64,000 bases of DNA from an uncultured Steroidobacter sp. (GTDB lineage: Bacteria; Pseudomonadota; Gammaproteobacteria; Steroidobacterales; Steroidobacteraceae). The stretch is taken from NCBI RefSeq assembly GCF_937958065.1, contig NZ_CALFXI010000035.1, forward strand, positions 1 to 64,000, written 5' to 3'. Positions within the stretch are counted from its first letter, which is position 1. The number at the start of each line of letters is the position of its first letter. Both the position numbers and the translations under genes were made by a program. Positions 51,701 to 63,700 of this stretch are shown here, in pieces. Below the pieces are notes generated by a model. The model saw only the letters and a list, made by a program, of their open reading frames with translations, made no database searches and had not been told where the DNA came from.

Positions 51701-54700
51701 TCAGAACGTCATCCGGAAGCCGAAGTTCGCGCGCAGGCCATCCCTCTCTCCCTCGGTCGCCTTCTGGTAGCGCATGTCGAGGTGCAACTCGACGCCCGAG
51801 AGCACGCTGCCAGTGAAGCCAACGCTGACATCCGCGGTGGTATCAGGGATCTCATCGTTCAATGTCGTGCTCCCAATCGTCACGGCGCTTGCGCCGCGGA
51901 AATCATGTTGAGCACCCACACCGATGTATGGCGAAGCATTGCTCATTCCGAGCCAATCGCTTGGCCTACGCAGCAACTGCACCCCTGCGCGGACGCGCAT
52001 GGCATCGTCGTTTACTGCATCGATACGCGAAACGTGATCGTCGAACGCATCCAGCTCGAGGCGCTGATAAGCAAGCTGCAGCTGCGGCTCGATCATCCAG
52101 TCCGCGCCAAGCTCATACACGACGCCCAGCTCGGCGGAGATCGTACCGCCCCAACCGCTTTGATCGGCATCCGTGAGCATCTGATCGCGATAGCGGTTCG
52201 TGTAATGCAACGCCTGCGCTGACAGGTCGACGTATGCGCCGTTCGCGGTAAAGTGCGTCCAGTACATGCCGACGCCTTTCGCGTCCGTTTCGATCTCGCC
52301 CGCAAGGGTCGAGAGGCCCGCGATCGCACGTGCCGTGTCGAAGAGCGTCGCGCGGCTTTCGCCAACGCTCGCCATCAGGCCCAGATGAGTGCTCGCCTGA
52401 CCCGAGGCATGCGTGTAGATATCGGTACCGAACTGCACGGTCGTCATCTGCAGGTCCTGCGCTTCGAAGCGTGTGCCTGATATGTCGAGCTCATCGGCAT
52501 ACACACGCATCCAGGCATCTGCCGTCCGCTCGCGGCGCTCTCCTTCGAGTACGCGACCTTGATCGCCGACACGCGCTCGCAGGTTGCCAAGCGCGGTGAA
52601 GCCGTACTCGAGATTCGCCTGATGGCCGAGCACGTAGCCGGGCACGCCCGCACGGAACGCGGGCGTCGGCTCCTCTCCATCATCGGGCGGATTGTTCGGG
52701 TCGATCAGCTCCGAGCGCAGATACCAGTCGTTCGCATCCGAGCTGCCGCCCTGATACAGCAGATACTCGTACGCGCCGGCCTGCACCGACTGGCCGAGCC
52801 GGAAGCTGTCAGGCGCACTCACTCCATCCACCTGGATGATCTCGATGCCATCGCCCTGCGTGCGAGCGCCGTTGCCGCTCCAGCGATCGACGAGCACGGT
52901 GCTCGTGCCGCTCACGTTGCCTTGGATGACGAGTCGACCCGTGTCGGACGTCTCATTGCCGAGCACGGTGTTGATGCGTACCGTGCCGCCGCCGTTGTAA
53001 TCGCCGGCGATGGTGAGAGTGCCGAACGGCAGGCCGGCTGCGCCCGGCGCGATGAACCCACCCGCCAGGTTCGTGACGGCACCTACACTACCGATGCCCG
53101 AGAGCGTCGCGCCCGAGGCGATCGTGATCGAGCTCGGCAGCGTGCCGTTCACTTCGAGCGTGCCTGCCGCGATCTGCGTGGCCCCGCTGAACGTGTTCGT
53201 CCCGCTCAGGATGAGCGTGCCGCTGTTCTGCTTGATCAGCGTGCCGTTGCCCGACAGCGCGTGCTCATACGTGCCCTCGCTCGCCTGGTCGAACACGACC
53301 GTCGCGGCATTCTCGATGTTGCCGCCCAAGCTTTCGCTGTCGCCGATCAACGTGCCTTCGGCAACGCTCCAATCGTTACTGCCCGTGCCGCTCAAGCGCC
53401 ACGTGCCCGTGCCTTCCTTTCGGAACTGATCGAAGTTCTGCAACACGCTGCCGATCAGGCTCGCATCGAATGTGTCCTCGCCCATGCCGGCGAGCACGAA
53501 CGAGTCATTGCTGGCCGCGTTCGCATCGAACACGCCGGTGAATGTCACATCCGCACCGGTGTTGACCGTGAGCACATCGTCGCCCTCGAGCAGATCCACC
53601 GCGCCGTTACCGGCGAGCGTGCCGGAGAGCGTGAAGGTGTCTGCATCGGCCGTGCCGTGATACGTGCCGTCGATAGTCATCGTCGCGCCCGCATCGACGG
53701 TGGTCGTCCGCGGATCGACGAGCGCGCCAGCCGCGATCTCGAGCTCGCCTTCGCGCACGTGCACGGTGTCGAACATCGAGTCCGCGGGGCCGGCGATCGT
53801 AAAGGCGCCTGCGCCTTGCTTGATCAGCGTCTCGAAGCCGATCGCACCGCCCAGCGTGGCTCGCGTGGCGATGTCGGCAATCATTGTATCGGTGCCCATG
53901 CCGCCATCGAGCGCGGTCGCCAGGCCGCCCAGATCCGCGCCATCGCGCAGCGTGAGCTGGTCGTCACCGTCGAGCATGTCGATGGCGCCCATGCCGCTCA
54001 CGTTGCCAGCGACCGTGAACGTGTCGCCGCCTGCGGTGAACAGGAACTCGCCCCCCACATTCAGCGTGGCCCCTTCGCTCACCGTAGCGGTGCTGGCGAC
54101 CGTGGTCGTGCCCGTTGCAAGATCGAGCACGCCCTCATCCACCAGCACCGAATCGAACGTGGAGCTTGACGCTACGTTCAGCGTGCCAATGCCTTGCTTG
54201 GTGAGATTCTCGAAGCTGCTCACGCCGCCGAGCGTTGCGCTCGTCGCGATATCCGCGATCAATGTATCCGTACCCGCGCCGCCATCGATCGGGTTCGCTA
54301 GGCCGCTCAGGTCCGCGCCGTCCGTGAGGATCAGCTGATCGTCACCATCGAGCATGTTGATCGAGGTCGCCCCCGTAATGGTGCCGCCGATCTCGAACGT
54401 GTCGTCACCTGTAGTGAAGTCGAAAGCACCGTCGACGTTCAAGGCCGCACCGGCGGCCACCGTCGCATTGGCGATGCCTGTGATGCCGCCGGAGCTCTCG
54501 ATGTCGAGTGTGCCGCCGAGCACGGCCACTTCAGCCAGTGCCGAGCTGCCCGGTCCCTGGATGGTGAGCACACCGGTGCCGGTCTTCGTCAGGCCTTCGA
54601 AGTTGATGAGCGCACCGAGCGTGGCGGTGGTGTTGATGTCGTACACGCGCGTGTCGAGGCCGTCACCGCCGTCGATGGTGCCGATGATGGTCGTGCCGTC

Positions 54701-57700
54701 GTGCACGACGAAGGTATCGTCGCCTGCGCCGAGATGGAACGTGCCACCGCCGGTATCGAAGGTGCCGGCCACATCCAGCACGTCGTTCCCGTCGCCAAGA
54801 TCGCCCGTTGCAAGCAGCGTGCTGCCCGCGTTCACCCGTACGGTGTTGGCGCCGGCCGTGCCGGTAATCGCCGTTTGCGTTGCACCGGCCGCTTGCACCG
54901 TGCCGTCGATGTCAAGCGTCGCGTTGTCCGCGAGCGTCACCGTCGCGGTCTCGAGTGTGCCGTCGACATCGAGCGTGCCGGCATCAATGTCCGTTGTGTC
55001 GTACGCGTGTGCGCCAACGAGGGTTGCCGTGCCGGTGTTCTGCTTCACGAGCTGTTCGAAGCCTGCGATGTTCGTGCCGTCGAACGTGAACGCGGAAGCG
55101 TTGTCGAGCACGACGCGATCGGCACCGACCGCAGTACCGCCGTTCACCGCCACGTTGAGCACAGCGCCGTCCTGCAGCGTGAGCACATCATCGCCGGCGC
55201 CCAGATCAATGCTGCCAGCGCCGCTCACGGTGCCGGCGATGGTGAAGGTGTCGTCGCCGGCGCTCCCAGCGTACGTACCGTCGACGTTCATGGTCGCGCC
55301 CGCGTCCACGGTCGTCGTCTGCACCCCGGTCACGCTCGCCGTGGATGCGATGTTCAGCGTGCCGCCTTCAACAGCGACCTCCAGCAGATCCGTTGTTGCC
55401 GGGCCGTTGATATTGAGCGTGCCCGTATTGCGCTTGGTCAGGCCTTCGAACTCCTGGAGTGCGCCCACGTTCGCAACAGTCGCGATGTCATAAATGCGCG
55501 TGTCGAGTCCTGCGCCGCCGACCACCGTACCGAGCACATTGGTGCCGTCGTGAATCACGAACGTGTCATCCCCTGCGCCCAGGTTGAAGGTACCGCCACC
55601 CGCGTCGAGCGTACCGGCAACGTCGAGCACATCGCTGCCATCGCCGAGATCACCTGTTGCGGCCAAGGTGGCACCTGCGGCCACAGTCACGGTATTCACG
55701 CCGGTGCTGCCCGTGATCACCGCTTGCGCGCCAGTTGCGCCTTCCATCGTGCCGTCAACTTTCAGCGTCGTACCGTCGGCGAGCGAGGCCGTATCGGTGG
55801 CAAGCGTGCCATCGACGTCGACCGTGCCGCCGGCAATCGTCGTGCTGTCGTAAGTGTGTGCCCCAGCCAGCGTTGCCGTACCGGTGTTTCGTTTTTCCAG
55901 ATGCTCGAACCCGACAACGTCCGTGGCGCCGAAGCTCAGCGCAGCGGCGTTGTCGAGCACGACGCGGTCGCCGCCCACGGCAGTGCCGCCATCGATCGGC
56001 GTACCCAGGGATGCGCCATCCTGAATCGTGAGGACATCGTCGCCAGCGCCGAGATCGATCGTTCCGGTACCGGCGACAGTGCCAGCCACCGTGAAGGCAT
56101 CATTGCCCGCGCTACCGGCGTAATTGCCATCGACGTTCAGCGTTGCGCCGGAGGCCACCGTGGTTGTCGTCACGGCGCTGACGCTCGCGCCAGAGGCGAT
56201 GTCGATAGTTCCACCCTGCACATCAACGGTTCCGAACGCGGAGCTCGCCGGACCTGCGATATCGAGCGTGCCCACGCCTTGCTTCGTCAAGGTCTCGAAA
56301 CCGATCACGCCGCCGAGCGTGGCATTGGTCGCGATGTTTGCAGTCAACGTATCGTTGCCCGCGCCACCATCGAGCGAGGTGGCGAGTCCACTCAGGTCCG
56401 CACCGTCGAGGATGACGAGCCGATCGTCACCATCGAGCATGTCGATTGTGCCAGCGCCCGTTACGGTGCCCGCGATGGTGAGCTCATCGCCGCCGGTTGT
56501 GAACCCAAAGGCGCCGTCGACATTCAAGGTCGCTCCGGCGCTCACGCTTGCGGTCTGCGCCTGGATACTGCCGCCCGCATCGATGTCGAGCAGGCCCGCT
56601 TGCACCTGCACGTCCACGAAGTCGGACGCGCCGTTGATCTCGAGCGTACCGAGGCCCGACTTGCCGAGCGACTCGAAGCCAGTGGTGCTGCCGAGCGGCA
56701 CGAGATTGCCCGAGCTCACATTGACGTTGAGTTGATCGTTGCCTGCACCCGCATCGAGCGTGCCGATCACTCGCGTCGTGTCGTGCACGACGAATACGTC
56801 GTCGCCTGCGCCGAGTGAGAACGTGCCGCCGCCCGTGTCGAGCGTGCCGGCGACATCGAGCACGTCATTGCCATCGCCGAGATCGCCGCTCGCACGCAAG
56901 GTCGCGCCATTGGCAACGGTCACGGTGTCGACGCCCGTGCTGCCCGTGATCACGGTCTGTGTGCCGCCCGCGCCTTGCACGGTGCCATCAACGTTGAGCG
57001 TGGTGCCGTCCGTGAGCGTCATCGCTCCCGTGCTGAGCGTACCGTTCACGTCGAGCACGCCGCCGTTGATTGCCACACTGTCGTAGCTGTGCGTACCTGC
57101 GAGCGTCGCGGTGCCTGTGTTTTGTTTGTCCAGGCTTTCGAAGCCTGTGACATTCGTGCCATCGAACGTGAGCGCGGCGGCGTTATCGAGCACCACGCGA
57201 TCACCCGTCGTCGCGCCGCCGGCATCGATTGCGATATCAACCGCCGCGCCGTCCTGAAGCGTGAGCACATCATCGCCGGCGCCGAGATTCACAGTGCCCG
57301 TGCCGTTCACCGTGCCTGCCACCGTGAATGTATCGTTGCCCGCGCTGCCGTTGTACGCGCCGGCGATAGTCAGCGTCGCGCCGCTCGTCACAGCGGTCGT
57401 GACTACACCATCGATCGCTGCCCCCGCAGCAACGTTCAACGTGCCGCCCTGCACCTCGACCTCGTCCAGCGTCGACGTTCCCGGCCCGTTCATGTTGAGC
57501 GTGCCCGTGCCGCGCTTGGTGAGGCCTTCGAAGCCAGTGAGCGCACCGATATCAGCGGTGAGGTTGATCTCATAAACGCGCGTATCCACACCTGCCCCGC
57601 CATCGACCGTGCCGATGACGTTCGTACCGTCGTGGATGACGAAAGAATCATCGCCGTCGCCGAGCGAGAGCGTGCCGCCGCCGGTGTCCAGCGTGCCCAC

Positions 57701-60700
57701 GACGTCGAGCACGTCTGCGCCGGCGCCGAGATCGCCGGTCGCGCGCAACGTCGCTCCGTCGTTGACGATGATGGTGTTGACGCCCGCGTCGCCGGCGATG
57801 GCCGTTTGTGTCGCACCAGCTGCCTGGACCGTGCCGTCGACATTGAGTGTCGTGCCGTCGGCCAGAGCGACCGTCGCCGTATTCAACGTCCCGTCGACGT
57901 CCAGCGTGCCGTCGCTGATCGTCGTGCCCGCGCTGAAGGTCTGGGTGCCGGTCATCGTCGCAATGCCGGTGTTTTGTTTTACCAGCGCTTCGAAACCTGC
58001 GGTCGCACTGCCGTTGAATGCCAGCGCAGCCGCGTTGTTCAGCACGAGGACATCGTTCGTCGTCGCGGTGCCGCCATCGATGCCGGCTCCGTCGATCACG
58101 GCGCCATCGTTCAACGTCACCGTATCGTCGCCGGCGCCGAGGCTCAGCGAGCCCGCGCCTGTATCGAGGGTTCCAGCAATCGTCACGGCATCGTCACCGC
58201 CGCCGAGATCGCCTGTCGCGAGCAAGGTCGCGCCGCTGTTGACGAGAATTGTGTTCGTACCTGCGCTGCCGGTGATCGCGGCTTGCGTGCCTCCGGCGGC
58301 TTGTACCGTGCCGTCGACGTTGAGCGTGGTTCCATCGGCCAACGCCACGGTCGGCGTTTGCAGAGTGCCATCGACGTCGAACGTACCCGCATCGATCTGC
58401 GTGCCCGCACTGAACGTCTGGCTGCCCGTCATCGTCGCCGTGCCGCCGTTCTGCTTGGTCAAGCGCTCGAAGCCGGCTGTCATGCTCCCGTCGAACGTCA
58501 GCGCCGCCGCGTTGTTCAGCACGAGAACGTCGTTCGTCGTTGCCGCACCGGCATCGATGCCCACGCCTTCGAGCACGGCTCCATCGTTGAGCGTGAACGT
58601 GTCATCCCCGTCGCCCAGGTTCAGCGCGCCCAAAGTGGTGTCGAGCGTTCCTGCGACGGTCACGACGTCGTTGCCGCCGCCCAGATCACCGGTGGCAGCC
58701 AACGTCGCGCCCGCATTCACGACCACCGTGTTCACGCCGGCACTGCCAGTGAGCGGCCCTGTCGCACTCACCGTGCCATCGATGTTCAACGTCGTGTCAT
58801 CGGCCAGCGTGACCGCGCCGGTATCGAGCGTGCCGTCCACATCGAGCGTGCCGGCGGTGACGTTCGTGCCGAGGCTGAAGGTTTGCGTGCCGGTCAGGGT
58901 CAACACGCCGGTGTTCTGCTTGGTCAGTTGTTCGAAGCCGCTGAAACCAGTGCCATCGAACGTGCGAGCGATCGCGTTGTTCACGCGGAGCGTATCGCCA
59001 CTCGATGCGGTGCCAGCATCGATGTTCCCGATGATGGTGGCGCCGTCATTCAACGTAAATGTGTCGTCGCCCGCGCCCAGTCCCAAAGTGCCAACGCCGG
59101 TGTTCAGCGTGCCGAAGACGTTGAGAGTGTCGCTGCCATCGCCGAGGTCCCCGCTCGCAAGCAGCGTGCCCCCGGTGTTGACGTTCACCGTGCTCGCGCC
59201 CTCGTTACCAGTGAAGGTCGCCGCCGCCCCGCTTGCGCCCTGCACGGTTCCGTCCACGTTCAACGTGCCCGCGCCATTCATGGCGACAGTGCCCGTCGTC
59301 AGGCTGCCGTCGATCTCGAGGGTACCGGCGTTGACGGAGGTCGCGCCGATGCTGTTGCTCGTGGAAATGAGCCGCGTCGTGCCAGTGCCGATCTGCGCGA
59401 GCGAGCCGGGGCCACTCAACGTGCCGTTGAAATCGAATGCGTCGCTGCGGTTGATCGACAACGTCGAGGTCGCGGAATCGACGATCACGTTGCCGGCGCC
59501 AGCGTTACCGCTGATGCCGCCATTGCCGATGATCAGATTGCCATCATTGATGACGGTGTTGCCGGTGTAGTTGTTGTTGCCAGTGAGTATCCAGGTGCCG
59601 CTGCCGTTCTTCGCCAGCGTCGTTCTCCCAGTGGTGGCATTCGCGTCGGTGATCCTGCCTCCCATGATGTTGTCACCGGAGTTCGTGCCGCCGAGCGCAA
59701 TGGTGCGAGCGCCCGTGCCTGCGAGCGTGACGTCCCCGGTACTCGTGAACTGCACCGCGCCGGTGCCGGAGGATTCGATATACGACACGCCCTGCGAGAG
59801 CGTGAACTGACGATCGGTCGTGTCGCCGCTACCTGTGTACCTAAGTGTCGACTCGTTGCCGATGACCAGATTCGTCGCGGCGGCCGAAGAGGCACCGATG
59901 CTGCTCGCCTGCAGTCCATCCGCGAGCTTGCTCACAGCGAGCACACCGCCATCGATGCGCGTGATGCCCGTATAGGTGTTGTTCGTGTTGGCGAGCACCC
60001 ATGTGCCGGCGTCGATCTTGGTCAGGCGCGTCGCTCCCACGCCGCTGTCCGTGATTTGCGCGGCGAGCGTGTTATTGCTGACGCTCGTGCCTCTGATCGT
60101 CAATGTGCGAGCTGTCGTGCCTTCGAGTACGATCGGCGCGGTGCTCGTATAGTTCACCGCGTCGGTGCCGGAGGCATCGAGCGTGCCGCCGGCGCTACCG
60201 ATCGTGAATTGACGATTGGTCGAGCTGCCCGCACCGACGTAGCTCAGTGTGCCGCCGATATACAGGTTGCCGGCATCCGCGCCCGAGTTGCCGATCGAGC
60301 TGTTGCTGCCGCCATCATTGAGGCAGCTCACCGCGAGCGTGCCGCCGGTGATGCGCGTCGTACCGGTATAGCTGTTGTTGCAACCGGCCAGCGTCTGCAC
60401 GCCACCCACGCTCTTGACCAGATTGCCGTTGCCGCTGATGACGCCCGAATAGGTTCCGCCGGCGGTGATCGTCAGCGTTGCGCCGCCGAGCAGGATATTG
60501 CGGTTCGCGGCAGTGCTGCTGAGCTCGTGAAGGTATGCGACCGTATTGTTCAAGCCGGCCAGATCGAGCGTCGTGTTGGCGCCATCCATGCGGATGCCGC
60601 TCGCGCCAAAGGCAGTGGTCGAGCCTGCGAGCAAGCTCCCTTCTTGCAGGTACGTGGCACCGCTGTATGTGTTGTTCCCTGAGAGCACCAGCGTGCCCGC

Positions 60701-63700
60701 GCCACTCTTGGCGATATTGCTGCCGGTGACCTGACCTTCGAACTGCAGCGTCGTGCCACCGATGACGGAGACCGCGCCACCGGCCGCCTGGAATCCGCGA
60801 TCGATGCTGATATCGGTGCCGGTGTAGCTGAGCGTGCCGCCGATCACGAGATTGGACGAAGTGCTGTCCGAGGCGCCGATGCCACTCGCTTGCCCACCGT
60901 CGGCCAGGCAGTTCACCGCCAATGTGCCTTGTACGATCGTGGTCGGGCCGTCGTAAGTGTTGTTGCAGCCGAGCAGCGTCTGCGTACTGGTGTTTTCCTT
61001 GCGAAGAGCACCGCTGCCGGTGATGCTGCCGCTGAACGTCGCGCTCGTGCCGCCCAACGTCAGCGTGGCCCCGCCGAGCCGCACGGTGCCGCCGTTCAGT
61101 CCGCCTCCGACCAATCCACTCAGCTTGTTGTCAAAGCCCGCCAGATCGAGCGTCACGCCCGCGGTATCGGCCAATGTCATGAGACTCGGAGAGCCGAAAG
61201 CCGCCTCGGAGCCGGCACGTAGGGTGCCGTCATTGATGATGCTTTGTCCCGTATAGGCATTGGTGCCGGAGAGCACCAGCGTGCCCTGGCCGCGCTTCTG
61301 GAAGTAGCCCGTACCCACGACGGTGCCGCTGAATTCGAGGACGGTATCCGAGTCGCTCACGTCGATGATGCCGCCGCCGGTGCCGCCGCCAACGATCGTG
61401 AAGCCGCGATCGCTCACAGTGGTCGCGTCCTCTGCGACATAGCGCAATGTGCCGCCGTTGCTCAGAACGAGATTGGCGGAGGACGCGCTCGATCGGCCGA
61501 TGCTGCTCACCTCGCCACCGTTCGCGAGCGTCGTGACGGACAACGTACCGCCGCTCACGGTCGTGATGCCGCGATAGTCGTTCGCGCCGTTCGTGAGCGT
61601 CAGCGTACCGTTGCCGGTCTTTGTGAAATCCGCATCGTCCGCGCTAGTCACAAGGCCGCTGAAAGTAAGGTTCGCGGCTGCATCGGAAACATTGATGGTG
61701 CTGGGCGCCGCGCCGCCGCGCGCCAGCGTCAGGCCGCGGTCGCTGGTATCGCCGGTGCCGGTGTAATCGAGCGTTCCGGACTCGATGACCAGATTGTCCG
61801 GGTCAGCGGACGAAGCACCGATGCTGCTCGCCTGCCCACCGTTCGCGATGCGCGCGACCGACAGCGTGCTCTGACTGATGATGGTGGCGCCGCTATAGGT
61901 ATTGCCGGTATTCGTCAACCGCACGCCACCCGTGCCCGACGACACGAATCCCACCGCATCGCCCGCATTGTCGACGATCTGTGAGTCGATGGTGAACTGG
62001 CCCGTGCCGTTGTTCTGTACGCCGAGCATGCCGCCGCCGAGCGGACCAGTCAGCTGGCCGCCGCTGATCGTCTGACCGAAGCCCAGAACGGAGGGCGAGA
62101 CCAGGATGTTGCCGTCGATGCCGAGCGTGGTGCCGTTCGCGATGTTTACTGTCGTGGTGCTCGGGGCAGTGAAGCGCAGACCACCGAGCTGCACCGAGCC
62201 GTCGGGGCTGTCGACCGCGTCGGTCGTGAAGCCGGTCGCATCGGTGATGATCTGATTGTCCGCCCAGAGCGAGGGATCGTCCTCGACCGTATAGTCCTCG
62301 GCGGACAACGCCACGATGTAGCCGTCCTCGTCCACCTTCGCATAGTTGGCGCCGTTGTTGACGGTTGCCCAGCCGCCGAGCTCGGTGTTGCTGGTCGTGA
62401 TGAAGCCCATCGAGGGCAGGTCGAAGTCGACGAGACCGCCGCTGCGGGTGATGGCGCCGAGGTTGAGCGTGACGTTGTGTCCGGCGGAGGTCACGCTGAC
62501 GTTGTTCGTGCCACTGGTGAGATTGACGCCGGCGAAGCTCTGGCTGTTGTCCACGGCCGTGGAGCCAAGCACGCTCAACGAGCCGCCTGCCAGATGCAAG
62601 GTTGAGAGGCTCGAGATGATGTCGTTCGCCGGCGCGCCGGTCCCGGCGAAATTGAGCGCGAGCGTGCCGCCACCAATGGTCGTTGCGCCCGTGTACGTAT
62701 TGGCACCGCTCAGTGTCTGCGTGCTCAGCCCGAGCTTCGTCAGGCCGCCGTCGCCGCTGATGCTGCCGGCGTAACTCGTGTTTCCCGTGGCGTCATTCAA
62801 CGTGAGCGTCGCGGTATCGAGCACGAGCGCGCCACCGTTGCCGGACAGCGATTGAGCTTGCAGATCGAACCCGTTGAGATCCAACGTGCCGCCATCGATC
62901 GTGATGGCGGTGGTCGTGCCAAACGCCTCGGCACTGCCAGCGCTCAGCGTGCCGTTGTTGACCGCCAGGCGGCCGCTATGCGTGTTCGTGCCACGCAGCT
63001 CCCAAGTGCCCGCACCATCGACGAGGATGTCTCCAGCACCGCTCAATGCTCCCGACCACGTACTGGTCGCGCCGGAGCTGCCGCCGAGCGTCAGGACGTC
63101 GGCCACTCCGCCGGCCACGAATGAGAGCGGCCCGGTCAGATTGAGCGCCCCGCTGCCGTCGTTGTCGATGGTGGCGGTTCCCGAGATGGTCCACGTGCGA
63201 TCGCTGTCGGCACCCGCACCGGTGTACTTCAGTACCCCCTGATTGCCCATGTTGATCAGCGATCCGGCGCCGAGCGAGCTCGGTGAATTGCTGTTCGCAA
63301 GCACGGGCGCGACCACCGTGAACGGACCGGCCGCGCTTTGGCTGGCAACAGACGTCGATCCGGTGTAGGTGTTCGCACCAGCGAGCGTGATCGTGCGTCC
63401 CGGGTTGCCGGAGAACGTCAGGTTCGTGCCGCCGCCGATCGCGCCGAGCAGGTTGAAGTCGCCGGTCTGGGCCACGAACCAGGAGCCGCTGTTGCCGGTA
63501 ATCGTGCCGGTCAGCGTGAGCGGACCCGCGCCTTGGTTCCAGATTTCCGCGCCGGCACCTTGCAACGTCCAGTTGCGGTTCGAGCTGTGGCCGGTGGGGA
63601 CGGTTCCGATGTAAGAGAGGCGGTCGGCATACTGGCTCGATTGCGCGAATACGATCGTCCCGCTCTCGGGGGTGGTCGGCGCGCCGAGCGAACTCGGCTG

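Noticed and set aside
56975..60682. A 1,235-residue plus-strand open frame
   Set aside because: It is antisense to the autotransporter repeats. Its repetitive Arg/Ala/His-rich sequence reflects the GC-rich repeats on the other strand, and no domain is seen.
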